Shown: piece by piece, positions 16,752 through 24,787 of the stretch | Numbering within the stretch: position 1 is the stretch's first letter | How the letters are laid out: the number at the start of each line of letters is the position of its first letter | Assembly: GCA_019638485.1 (NCBI GenBank) | Contig: JAHBTP010000006.1 | Coordinates: forward strand, 1 to 54,372 | Direction: 5' to 3' | Length of the DNA: 54,372 bases | DNA from: Ferruginibacter sp. | GTDB taxonomy: Bacteria > Bacteroidota > Bacteroidia > Chitinophagales > Chitinophagaceae | The notes under the pieces: generated by a model | What the model was told of the DNA's origin: nothing | The model's input: only the letters and a program-made list of their open reading frames with translations | The model's database searches: none | Translations under genes and position numbers: made by a program

Positions 16752-18404
16752 TTACAAAAACAACTTAACAATGAAGTAGGATATTCCTGCAAATAAAGCA
16801 CTTACCGGGATGGTGAGAATCCAAGCCCATACCAAACTAACGGTAACACCCCATCGAACTGCGCTTAAACGCTTTGTTGCTCCTACACCCATAATAGCAC
16901 CGGTAATAGTATGGGTGGTTGATACGGGAATTCCCATTTGCTCTGTTCCAAATAAAGTAAGAGCGCCGGAAGTTTCGGCAGCCACACCTTCTAATGGAGT
17001 TACCTTAGTAATTTTTGTTCCCATCGTTTTAATAATCTTCCACCCTCCACTCATTGTTCCTAATGCAATCGCAGAGTAACAAGCGAGAGGAATCCAATCC
17101 GGCATCATCTTTATATCCGGTAAAATACCTTCTGCTACCATAGCGGCTGTAATAATACCCATTACTTTTTGCGCATCATTACCACCGTGGCCTATACTAA
17201 GGGTTGCCGAGGTTAGAAGTTGAAGTTTTTTAAACACCTTACCTTTTCTTTCTGCACTTGGTTTATGCAGCACATCTACATAGAAAAAGCTAAGTAAGAA
17301 TATAGCAACAAAAATAACCAGCCCAATTCTAATCATGGTGTTGTCGGCACGTTTTATTACCTTAACCAGGTCTTTACCCATATCGATATTATCCATTCTT
17401 GTTAATAGCCGCTCTCTTTCAACAGCAGTAAGGTCAAGGCCAAGGGCTATGGAATCGGCTAATTGTGTATTGGGGATTTTGCCATATAATTGATTTAAGT
17501 GGCCGACGTTATTCAGATTTTGAGAAATTTTTTCAAAATGTTCTTTTTGAGAAGGGTTATCTCTTGCTGCTTTTCTTAATCCTTCAATCCGGAAGGTGGT
17601 ATTTACCACATCTTCCATATTTTTCTCACTTAGCAGCACAGTAAGGTTTTCACGCATAATACGTGCTGCAATAGAATCAGCCCCGTCATGTTCAAAATCA
17701 TCTGCAATAACCACCGCTCTGTCATAATGTGCTTTAACTTGGAAATAGTCGGCTTGATTTGCGGGATTCTTTTCAGCTTCTGATTTAAATTTATCTATAT
17801 AGAAGAATTTTGCAAGATTGTCTTTTACCTTTTCATCTTGAAAGTGCTTAAACACCATCCAAGCTACTGCAGTGGAGAAGACTATAATTAACGTTCGTAC
17901 CCAAAACCGAGGACTAATTATAACGAGGGTGATAAACATAGAAACTATCATCCCTAACAGGGGCGCAACAAAAATAAATAGGATGATGATAAGAATTTTT
18001 TTCTCTTCCACAATTTTTGCTAAGCCAATAAATCCTTGTGAATCGAATGCATAGGCAATGGCAGCACCCGCAAAACCACCAATGAGGGTGTGTGAAGAAG
18101 ACGAAGGAATGCCATACCACCAGGTGATTAAATTCCATGCAATAGCAGCTAATAATCCCGAAAGGATAACTGGTAAGGTGATAAATTCTGATTTTACAGT
18201 TTTAGCAATGGTGTTGGCAACAGCATGGTCGGTGAAAATAAAAAAGGCAACAAAATTAAAAAATGCTGCCCATGCTACCGCTTGAAATGGAGTGAGTACC
18301 TTGGTGGAGACTACGGTAGCTATTGAGTTTGCTGCATCGTGAAAGCCATTAATGTAGTCAAAAAGCAGGGCAAGAAAAATAACAATTATCAGTAGTGTGG
18401 ACAT
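16752..18404 (-). CDS. Inorganic phosphate transporter, PiT family
   Basis: A 550-residue polytopic membrane protein. Both PiT/PHO-4 repeats are clear: an N-terminal GFHDAANSIATVVSTKVLTP with GIPSSSSHTLIGG, and a C-terminal GHGGNDAQKVMGI with GIPVSTTHTITGAIMG. Between them, about residues 195-355, lies a charged, largely hydrophilic helical region followed by another helix, which makes the protein longer than compact PiT members. It lies 27 bp downstream of the DUF47/PhoU-like gene, the classic partner of PiT. Cation-coupled low-affinity phosphate import is the likely role. Confidence 0.95.
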   Translation of the reverse strand: MSTLLIIVIFLALLFDYINGFHDAANSIATVVSTKVLTPFQAVAWAAFFNFVAFFIFTDHAVANTIAKTVKSEFITLPVILSGLLAAIAWNLITWWYGIPSSSSHTLIGGFAGAAIAYAFDSQGFIGLAKIVEEKKILIIILFIFVAPLLGMIVSMFITLVIISPRFWVRTLIIVFSTAVAWMVFKHFQDEKVKDNLAKFFYIDKFKSEAEKNPANQADYFQVKAHYDRAVVIADDFEHDGADSIAARIMRENLTVLLSEKNMEDVVNTTFRIEGLRKAARDNPSQKEHFEKISQNLNNVGHLNQLYGKIPNTQLADSIALGLDLTAVERERLLTRMDNIDMGKDLVKVIKRADNTMIRIGLVIFVAIFLLSFFYVDVLHKPSAERKGKVFKKLQLLTSATLSIGHGGNDAQKVMGIITAAMVAEGILPDIKMMPDWIPLACYSAIALGTMSGGWKIIKTMGTKITKVTPLEGVAAETSGALTLFGTEQMGIPVSTTHTITGAIMGVGATKRLSAVRWGVTVSLVWAWILTIPVSALFAGISYFIVKLFL

Positions 18405-18431
18405 AATGTAATAAATAGAAAATTCTTTTTA

Positions 18432-19079
18432 TCAGGCATATTTGATGATGATACTTTCAATTACATTGGCTACATCTTCACATTTATCAGTAACTATTTC
18501 CATTACTTGATAAATTTCTCGCTTTTTAATTACCTCTTTAGCGTCCGGCTCATTGTCAAATAAGCGTTCAATGCTTAAATCAAAAATATCATCTGCAGTA
18601 TTCTCAATGGTGTTAATAGCCATCAGTGCATCTGTAATTTGTCTGATGTTTTTCATGTTTCTTAATTCAGTCACTGCCTTATATACGTGGTTGGTAGCGG
18701 TGTCAATGAGTTCTGCGAATTTGTGCATACCCATATCATCAGGGTTCACATGGTAGAAGTTTATTTTTTTTGCTGAAGCATACATATAGTCTGCAATATC
18801 ATCAAGGCTGGATGCAAGTAAATGGATGTCTTCACGGTCAAATGGAGTAATAAAATTGCGGCCTAATTCTGTGAAAACACTATGGGTAAGATCGTCCATC
18901 ACATGTTCCATGTCTTCCATTTCTTTAATGAGCTTGCCTCTTGCTTCATAGTTAGGCTCATGTACCACCTCTTTTAATTTTGACCCCATTTTCTTTAATT
19001 CCGCAGCTACTTGTTCAAATAAGCTATAGAAGATACGGTCTTTAGGTAAAAAGATTTTTAAGATTGCATTGAGAGACAT
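18432..19079 (-). CDS. DUF47 family PhoU-like regulator of phosphate transport
   Basis: A 215-residue all-helical cytosolic protein of the DUF47/TIGR00153 family, distant relatives of PhoU. It shows ITPFDREDIHLLASSLDDIADYMYA, the conserved metal-ligand block of the family, and the later EIYQVMEIVTDKCEDVANVIE. It is immediately upstream of the PiT gene, and such pairs are thought to work together in phosphate uptake control. A good -7 motif TACTTTTG lies 17 bp ahead of the start on the minus strand (19096-19103), so this is the operon's first gene. Confidence 0.93.
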   Translation of the reverse strand: MSLNAILKIFLPKDRIFYSLFEQVAAELKKMGSKLKEVVHEPNYEARGKLIKEMEDMEHVMDDLTHSVFTELGRNFITPFDREDIHLLASSLDDIADYMYASAKKINFYHVNPDDMGMHKFAELIDTATNHVYKAVTELRNMKNIRQITDALMAINTIENTADDIFDLSIERLFDNEPDAKEVIKKREIYQVMEIVTDKCEDVANVIESIIIKYA

Positions 19080-19095
19080 ATCCGTATGTTTTTTA

Positions 19096-19103
19096 CAAAA
19101 GTA
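19096..19103 (-). promoter_or_regulatory. -7 promoter motif of the DUF47-PiT operon
   Basis: TACTTTTG on the minus strand matches the Bacteroidota primary-sigma -7 consensus TAnnTTTG and lies 17 bp before the ATG. No clear -33 TTTG is seen at the right distance. Confidence 0.6.
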
Positions 19104-19181
19104 ATTGTTTTGGTTAGGTGCCGGCAGTAGATTGAAAATGGTAATGATTTATTAATATTAGATTTTAGGGTGGAGAGATAC

Positions 19182-19189
19182 TATTTTTG
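19182..19189 (+). promoter_or_regulatory. -7 promoter motif of the porin gene
   Basis: TATTTTTG matches TAnnTTTG. It overlaps the first possible TTG start of the porin frame (19187), so translation should start downstream, supporting the TTG at 19208. Confidence 0.6.
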
Positions 19190-19207
19190 TCAATAAAGGA
19201 AAATAAT

Positions 19208-20485
19208 TTGAAAACGGCCTTATCTTTTCTTTTAATGGGGATTTTGTTATTTGTGATAAGGCAAGAAAGCTTTTGCCAAGAAACTTTGATTTCTGATAGT
19301 GCATCAGAAGCTATCAATAAGCACCAACTGGTGATATCCGGATATATTCAACCTCAGTTTCAGTTGGCTGCTCAAAAAGGGATTCATTCTTATCAGGGAG
19401 GAGATTTTGCTGCGGAAGTAAATAACCGGTTTATGTTGCGAAGGGCGAGGGCAAAGGTTGAATATCATTTACTTTCGAAGGATAGGAAACCATCAGCAGA
19501 TTTTGTATTTCAAATAAATGGCACAGAACAGGGTGTTTCTATTAAAGATGTTTTTGGACGTATTAACGAAAACCGTTTGAAAATGTTTTCCTTATCAGTT
19601 GGTGTATTTCCTCTCCCGTTTGGTAATGAGCTTACCTTATCGTCTATGTCTCGTGAGAGCCCCGAGCGGGGTCGTATGAGCCAAATATTATTGAAGGGGG
19701 AACGTGATTTAGGCGCAATGATTTCATTTAGACCCAGGAGTAAAAGTCATTTATTGAAAAATTGGGGTTGGAATGTTGGTGTTTTTAATGGAACCGGTGT
19801 ATTATCGGATATTGACAGCAGAAAGAATTTTGTTTCCCGGATTTATCATTTACCGGCTAAGATAGGTAAGGAGACTTTTTTAAGTGGTGGTATTTCGGTT
19901 TATCATGGAGGAATGTTGCAGAATACAAAATATCGTTACAAGGTGGCGCGTCAAAATGAGATTAAATTATTTGTTGTTGATTCTGCTAATGGGAATTTTG
20001 GAAAGAGTGCTCCTAAAAATCATTTCGGAGCAGATGTACAGTGGGTATGGAATGGTAAAAGAGGAAGTACAGCAATTCGTGCTGAATATATTTTTGGAAC
20101 ACAAACCGGCACTGTGGTTTCGTCAGAAACACCTTTGACACTATTGGTTGGTGATGAAGGTCATTACATCAGAAAATTTAATGGTGGGTATTTTTATTTA
20201 ATTCAGGACATATTCTCCCCCAAATATCAATTGGTGTTAAAATATGACTGGTATGATCCTAATACCCGTGTTACAGGTCGTAATATTGGCGCTGTTGGGA
20301 GCAATTTTACAGCGGCAGATGTGAAGTATTCAACTTTTGGTGGAGGATTTATTTTCGGAATTTCTTCTAATGTAAAGGGCTTGTTGTGGTACGATCATGT
20401 AGTAAATGAAAAGACGCTTCTTGACGATTTGCGTAAGGATATTAAGGATGATGTATTTACTCTTCGATTACAATTTGAGTTTTAA
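19208..20485 (+). CDS. OprO/OprP-type phosphate-selective outer-membrane porin
   Basis: About 425 residues. A signal peptide (KTALSFLLMGILLFVIRQESFCQ) precedes a beta-barrel-like protein with GYIQPQFQLAAQKG, NRFMLRRARAKVEYHLL and alternating aromatic strands ending in FTLRLQFEF, a porin C-terminus. The pattern fits the OprO/OprP family (Porin_O_P). The frame opens at a TTG at 19187, but a promoter motif covers that point; the TTG at 19208 gives a basic n-region and good signal peptide, so I chose it. ATG at 19235 is a weaker alternative. Divergent from the DUF47-PiT pair, it probably supplies phosphate to the periplasm; specificity is inferred from family and context. Confidence 0.88.
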   Translation: MKTALSFLLMGILLFVIRQESFCQETLISDSASEAINKHQLVISGYIQPQFQLAAQKGIHSYQGGDFAAEVNNRFMLRRARAKVEYHLLSKDRKPSADFVFQINGTEQGVSIKDVFGRINENRLKMFSLSVGVFPLPFGNELTLSSMSRESPERGRMSQILLKGERDLGAMISFRPRSKSHLLKNWGWNVGVFNGTGVLSDIDSRKNFVSRIYHLPAKIGKETFLSGGISVYHGGMLQNTKYRYKVARQNEIKLFVVDSANGNFGKSAPKNHFGADVQWVWNGKRGSTAIRAEYIFGTQTGTVVSSETPLTLLVGDEGHYIRKFNGGYFYLIQDIFSPKYQLVLKYDWYDPNTRVTGRNIGAVGSNFTAADVKYSTFGGGFIFGISSNVKGLLWYDHVVNEKTLLDDLRKDIKDDVFTLRLQFEF

Positions 20486-20544
20486 AAGAAGGAGAAGGCT
20501 TGAATACTCAAAAGATAAAATGAAATAGTTTTTATAAGCGTAAA

Positions 20545-21600
20545 TTATTTTAAAGGAAGGCTAAATCCAATGGTAGTGCCTATATCCGGTTTGCTTCTAA
20601 CTTGTATAGATTGCCCATGGGCTTCAATAATGTGTTTACAAATAGATAATCCCAATCCGCTTCCACCCACACCGCGGCTTCGGGTTTGATCTGCACGAAA
20701 GAAGCGCTCAAATATGCGAGATATATAATCGGGTGATATGCCATAGCCATCATCAGTGATTTCAATTAAAACCAATTTATCATCTACCGTATATAAACCC
20801 GCTTCAATAATTCCATTTTCACGGCCATATTTAATAGCGTTATCAATTATATTAATTAACACCTGTCTAATCTTTTCCTTGTCAGCAACTACGCTTTTTG
20901 GGATTTCGCATCCTTTTTTAATAAAAGCATGAATATTCTTTTTTCGTATTTTGATTTCAAGCGATTCAAATACATCTCTTACTAATTCCTGCATTTGAAA
21001 AGAAGAAAGGGATAAAGTGATGCTTCCACTTTCTAATTTAGAAATCTCATCAAGGTCATTTAGAAGATTTACTAACCGGTCTATATTACGAGAAGAGTTT
21101 TGTAAAAATCGAAGATTAACATCAGGGTTGTTTACTGCACCGTTAAGCAAGGTTTCGGTATATCCCTGGATAGCAAAAATAGGTGTCTTTAATTCATGGC
21201 TGAGGTTTTGTAAAAACTCTTTTCTAAAGTGTTCGTTTTGTTTTAAGATTTCTATTTCCTCTCTTTTTTGAATTGCCCATTGTTCAACTTCAGCTTGCAC
21301 ATCTTCAATGCTTTTTTTGGGTAATAATTCCTGGTAGTAAAACTCTTCGCGTTTAGTGGCCTTTGTTTGAGAAATTAGCTTAAATATTAATTTTATTTGT
21401 CGGTAAATAAAGTGTTGGAAAAAGAAATAAATTATCCCAAAACTACCCAGACCAAATACTGTAGAAATCAATAATGCAACCCACCATACTGTGTTTAAAA
21501 AAAATAGGGTTATGCCCAACGGAATTGCAATAAGTAATGCCGATAATGCTGAAACTTTTTTAGGTGAAATATTTTTTATTGAAAGCATGGAGTGCTTCAT
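20545..21600 (-). CDS. Sensor histidine kinase, PhoR-like
   Basis: A 351-residue inner-membrane kinase with two closely spaced transmembrane helices (about residues 18-35 and 39-62), almost no periplasmic domain, and a cytosolic kinase core. The HisKA phospho-acceptor is H135 in FLQNLSHELKTP; the ATPase domain shows DNAIKYGRENG (N box), DDGYGI (G1), ERFFRAD (F box) and GSGLGLSICK (G2). The lack of a sensing domain and the link to a PhoB-type regulator and phosphate transport genes fit PhoR-type sensing through transport proteins. It is 23 bp downstream of its regulator. Confidence 0.93.
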   Translation of the reverse strand: MKHSMLSIKNISPKKVSALSALLIAIPLGITLFFLNTVWWVALLISTVFGLGSFGIIYFFFQHFIYRQIKLIFKLISQTKATKREEFYYQELLPKKSIEDVQAEVEQWAIQKREEIEILKQNEHFRKEFLQNLSHELKTPIFAIQGYTETLLNGAVNNPDVNLRFLQNSSRNIDRLVNLLNDLDEISKLESGSITLSLSSFQMQELVRDVFESLEIKIRKKNIHAFIKKGCEIPKSVVADKEKIRQVLINIIDNAIKYGRENGIIEAGLYTVDDKLVLIEITDDGYGISPDYISRIFERFFRADQTRSRGVGGSGLGLSICKHIIEAHGQSIQVRSKPDIGTTIGFSLPLK

Positions 21601-21623
21601 TTGTAATGTAAAGATAAATGGAA

Positions 21624-22310
21624 TTATCCCTGCGTACCTGAAGGTTCAAACTTGTATCCTACACCTTTTACCGTGGCAATACAATCTACGCCCAGTTTGC
21701 TGCGTATTTTTCGGATATGCACGTCAATAGTTCTGTCACCAACAATTACATCTGCGCCCCAAATTTTTTCAAGAATTTCGTTTCGTAAAAATACTCTTCC
21801 CGGCGATGAGGCTAATAAGTCAAGGAGTTCAAACTCTTTTCTAGCCAAAATAATATCCCTGTTATTATAAGAAACCAAATATTTTTCACGATTAATTTTT
21901 ATACTATTATGTTGAGTGAGGAGGCTTTCTTCAATGTCCATTCGCCTAAATAATGCATTTACTTTTGATATGAGTAATTTGGGGCTTATGGGTTTGGATA
22001 AAAAGTCATCAGCGCCCGTTTCTAATCCTTTTACTTCAGATTTCTCATCACTTAATGCGGAAAGAAAAACAATAAGGGTAGCATTAAATTGCGGTAATTT
22101 TCGAAGTAAATTACAAGTATCCATTCCATTCATTAGCGGCATCATAACATCCAAAATAATCAAATGTGGATTATTTTTTTTAGCCAACTCAACGGCTTCT
22201 CGACCATTGGCTGCTTCAATAATTGAATAACCTTCATTAGTTAGGTTAAACGAAATTATTTCACGAATATCGGGTTCGTCATCAGCAATTAAAATCAAGC
22301 CTTTTGTCAT
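21624..22310 (-). CDS. OmpR/PhoB-family response regulator
   Basis: A 228-residue regulator with an N-terminal receiver domain (residues 4-120; acidic pocket D10-D11, phospho-acceptor D54 in LIILDVMMP, conserved Lys in FLSKPISP) and a C-terminal winged helix (about 130-225; ILARKEFELLDLLASSPGRVF and VGDRTIDVHIRKIRSKLG). It precedes the sensor kinase gene on the same strand. Next to porin, PiT and DUF47 genes, a phosphate-starvation role is likely. No clear Pho box was found by eye. Confidence 0.94.
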   Translation of the reverse strand: MTKGLILIADDEPDIREIISFNLTNEGYSIIEAANGREAVELAKKNNPHLIILDVMMPLMNGMDTCNLLRKLPQFNATLIVFLSALSDEKSEVKGLETGADDFLSKPISPKLLISKVNALFRRMDIEESLLTQHNSIKINREKYLVSYNNRDIILARKEFELLDLLASSPGRVFLRNEILEKIWGADVIVGDRTIDVHIRKIRSKLGVDCIATVKGVGYKFEPSGTQG

Positions 22311-22529
22311 TAAAGGAAAGATAGGAAATTTGTAGCTTTTGTGCCTATGTAAACAGGAAGATTGGAAATCTCTTTTACTCGTTTTTTAAATATGTATCTT
22401 TTTTGATCTTAAAGTATGCGGTTGAAACTCCGGGCTATTTTCCGTTTATATTCGTTAATATCTCGTTATTAAATTATCCGATTTTAGCATGCTTTTATCT
22501 TATCTGTTTAACTTATGGCAAAATAGCAC

Positions 22530-22537
22530 CATCTTTG
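22530..22537 (+). promoter_or_regulatory. Probable -7 motif of the caspase-like gene
   Basis: CATCTTTG differs from TAnnTTTG at one position and lies 15 bp before the ATG at 22553. It makes the upstream TTG at 22403 unlikely as the true start. Confidence 0.4.
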
Positions 22538-22552
22538 TACCTGAGAAAAATT

Positions 22553-24757
22553 ATGCGAAATTTTCTACTCATTTTCTTTCTTCTTTCCTGTTTTACAGGC
22601 TACGCTTCGGTTGATACAGTTAAAGTTCCTGTAAGCCGAATGTTGTTTCATGATAAAATTGAAAAGGAACAAAAATTGGTAGATAAATTGGATGGAAAGG
22701 AGGATAAGTTTCTGCGTATAGCCGGGCATGAAACGGTAAGCAATCATCTTACTGATGTGTTGTATAGAAAGATAAGTATGCTTTCAGATTGGGTAGAAAC
22801 CAATGATTCAATTGCTACCAATAATGAAAAGGTACGGTATTTAACTTATATAGAAAGTTTGCTCAGAAATTTTAGAGTTGGAGTCAGAGGACGTACAGTA
22901 TCGGTGGTTGAGTTATCCTCTTTGGTGAATGCTTTTCAGCAGGTACTTGATGCCAGTGTGTTGGGAAGTGATTTAGCACCTATTGTTAGTGAATTGCCTT
23001 ATGGCCAGGCGGATATTATTGCTGAAGTAATGAGGGGTGCGAGTCAGTATCCGGTATTGCGTAATTTGGTTTATCTAAAATTTTGTTCTCTCTATCCGGA
23101 GAAGATTTTGCAAAGTATGCAGTCTTTTGTTAAAGAGCCTTTTGCAGATAGTTTGGTTGTGGTAGCTGCTAAAAAATACCCTGCGCAATTATATACCTAT
23201 GCACAATCAACTGCTTCACCCCAAGGAAAATTGATCTCATCAAGTACAGATAGTTTGGTGCGTTTTATTGTTCATTTAAGTAAAACACCTAATGCCCTAT
23301 TATACTTTCCATTTTTAGATAATTTACTATCTGGAAAAATGCAGATGGAGGAAATTAGTTTGCTCTTAGGTGATAGAGAATCAGGTTATGATAGCATTGG
23401 TTATTTTAAACTTTTGGTAAAAACGGAAATTGATTATTCCAGGCGCATGTCACCGCCATTAAGAGATACACCAATAGCAGTTTTTGGTCCTAACGGGCTT
23501 AAAGAGATGTTACAAAAAAAAGCGTTGCAGCATTTTGTTAATCCCATAAATGAATTGCATAATGAAAATAATCTTGCAGTTCGTATGCGGGCAATTGATT
23601 TGCTAACACCAATTGATTTGTATTATGTAATTGTGATGGGAGAGAATGATTTATATACGTCGAGTTATAAGCATGCATTTAGCCGAATGCTTCAACGGAT
23701 GGGAGCAAAGCCGCGCACAGATTCTTTGCTGATAGATGTGCACTTTGATTATTTTAAGAAGTTTATTAAAATGGCGGCTAATTACAACAAGTTGGATACC
23801 TTTTTAGTGCTAATGCCTCCCGAACGGTCGGAAATATTGATGAAGGCCTTTGTGGCTAATTTAGATAAAACAAATAGCCTTGAGGATGCAGTAGATGTGG
23901 CAGATTCTTATAGCAGTATAACCCGGCCGGATTTAAGAAAATCTATTTTGGGATATGTAGATTGGAACTATCGTAAAAGCATAGACGAGAAAAACAAACA
24001 GGGTGAAATAATATACGGACTGTTGCGTGAAATTTTTCTTTCTGCCGATGACTCTACTATTAACCTCACCGCTTCAATAGGTATTCCTTCTATATACACT
24101 GTTAGTAATGCCGAAATGCAGAATGAAGCAGGGAAGGTTGTTCAATTGGTATTCTTTTATGGAGATGAAGATGGTAAATTATTTTTTCCTTCATTTATAA
24201 ATTCGTTTTCAACAAAAAATTGGAAAATAACACCTCAAAAGGAATGGGTTGAAATATCTTCAAATAATGGGCGTATGTTGGTCTTTGTGAATCGTCCCTT
24301 AGATAGTGATGCTAATTTAGATGACAGTGCACAAGTACATTTGATTGCTTATATGGAATCTTTAGGATTGCAACCTACCGTTATTATCCATCGAGGTCAC
24401 AGCTATTGGTTACCCACAACAATAAAGAGAATGCCAGAAAGTGCAAGGGTGGTGCTATTGGGGTCATGTGGGGGATATAAAAATCTAAATGAAATTTTGG
24501 ATGTTAGTCCTGATGCACATATTATTTCAACTAAAGAAATTGGTAAAGGGGATTTAAATCAACCCATCATTAATTATTTGAATGAACAGTTATCTTTAGG
24601 AAATAATATAGACTGGCGGAAAATGTGGACAGGCCTATCTAAACAATTTGAAACGGCACCGCGTGATACTCGTGAGAGTTGGGAAGATTATGTACCTCCT
24701 TATAAAAACCTTGGTGCCATATTTATTAAAGCATATCATAAAAAGACCGAACAATAG
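22553..24757 (+). CDS. Secreted protein with a possible caspase-like (clan CD) C-terminal domain
   Basis: A 734-residue protein not assigned to a named family. An open frame begins at a TTG (22403), but the ATG at 22553 gives a good signal peptide (MRNFLLIFFLLSCFTGYAS) and follows a promoter-like motif. Residues about 60-530 are mostly helical with no known motif. The C-terminal 150 residues contain a strand-then-His block (PTVIIHRGHSYW; H613, H616) and a strand-then-Cys block (ARVVLLGSCGGYKN; C639), the layout of caspase, gingipain and separase-type cysteine peptidases. No T9SS sorting domain is seen. Peptidase activity is an inference. The ABC exporter gene follows by 30 bp. Confidence 0.7.
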   Translation: MRNFLLIFFLLSCFTGYASVDTVKVPVSRMLFHDKIEKEQKLVDKLDGKEDKFLRIAGHETVSNHLTDVLYRKISMLSDWVETNDSIATNNEKVRYLTYIESLLRNFRVGVRGRTVSVVELSSLVNAFQQVLDASVLGSDLAPIVSELPYGQADIIAEVMRGASQYPVLRNLVYLKFCSLYPEKILQSMQSFVKEPFADSLVVVAAKKYPAQLYTYAQSTASPQGKLISSSTDSLVRFIVHLSKTPNALLYFPFLDNLLSGKMQMEEISLLLGDRESGYDSIGYFKLLVKTEIDYSRRMSPPLRDTPIAVFGPNGLKEMLQKKALQHFVNPINELHNENNLAVRMRAIDLLTPIDLYYVIVMGENDLYTSSYKHAFSRMLQRMGAKPRTDSLLIDVHFDYFKKFIKMAANYNKLDTFLVLMPPERSEILMKAFVANLDKTNSLEDAVDVADSYSSITRPDLRKSILGYVDWNYRKSIDEKNKQGEIIYGLLREIFLSADDSTINLTASIGIPSIYTVSNAEMQNEAGKVVQLVFFYGDEDGKLFFPSFINSFSTKNWKITPQKEWVEISSNNGRMLVFVNRPLDSDANLDDSAQVHLIAYMESLGLQPTVIIHRGHSYWLPTTIKRMPESARVVLLGSCGGYKNLNEILDVSPDAHIISTKEIGKGDLNQPIINYLNEQLSLGNNIDWRKMWTGLSKQFETAPRDTRESWEDYVPPYKNLGAIFIKAYHKKTEQ

Positions 24758-24787
24758 AAATATTGGTGAGGTGTTTAATTTAATTTC

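Noticed and set aside
22403..22552. 50-residue N-terminal extension of the caspase-like protein from a TTG
   Set aside because: A probable promoter motif lies inside it and the ATG at 22553 gives a proper signal peptide.
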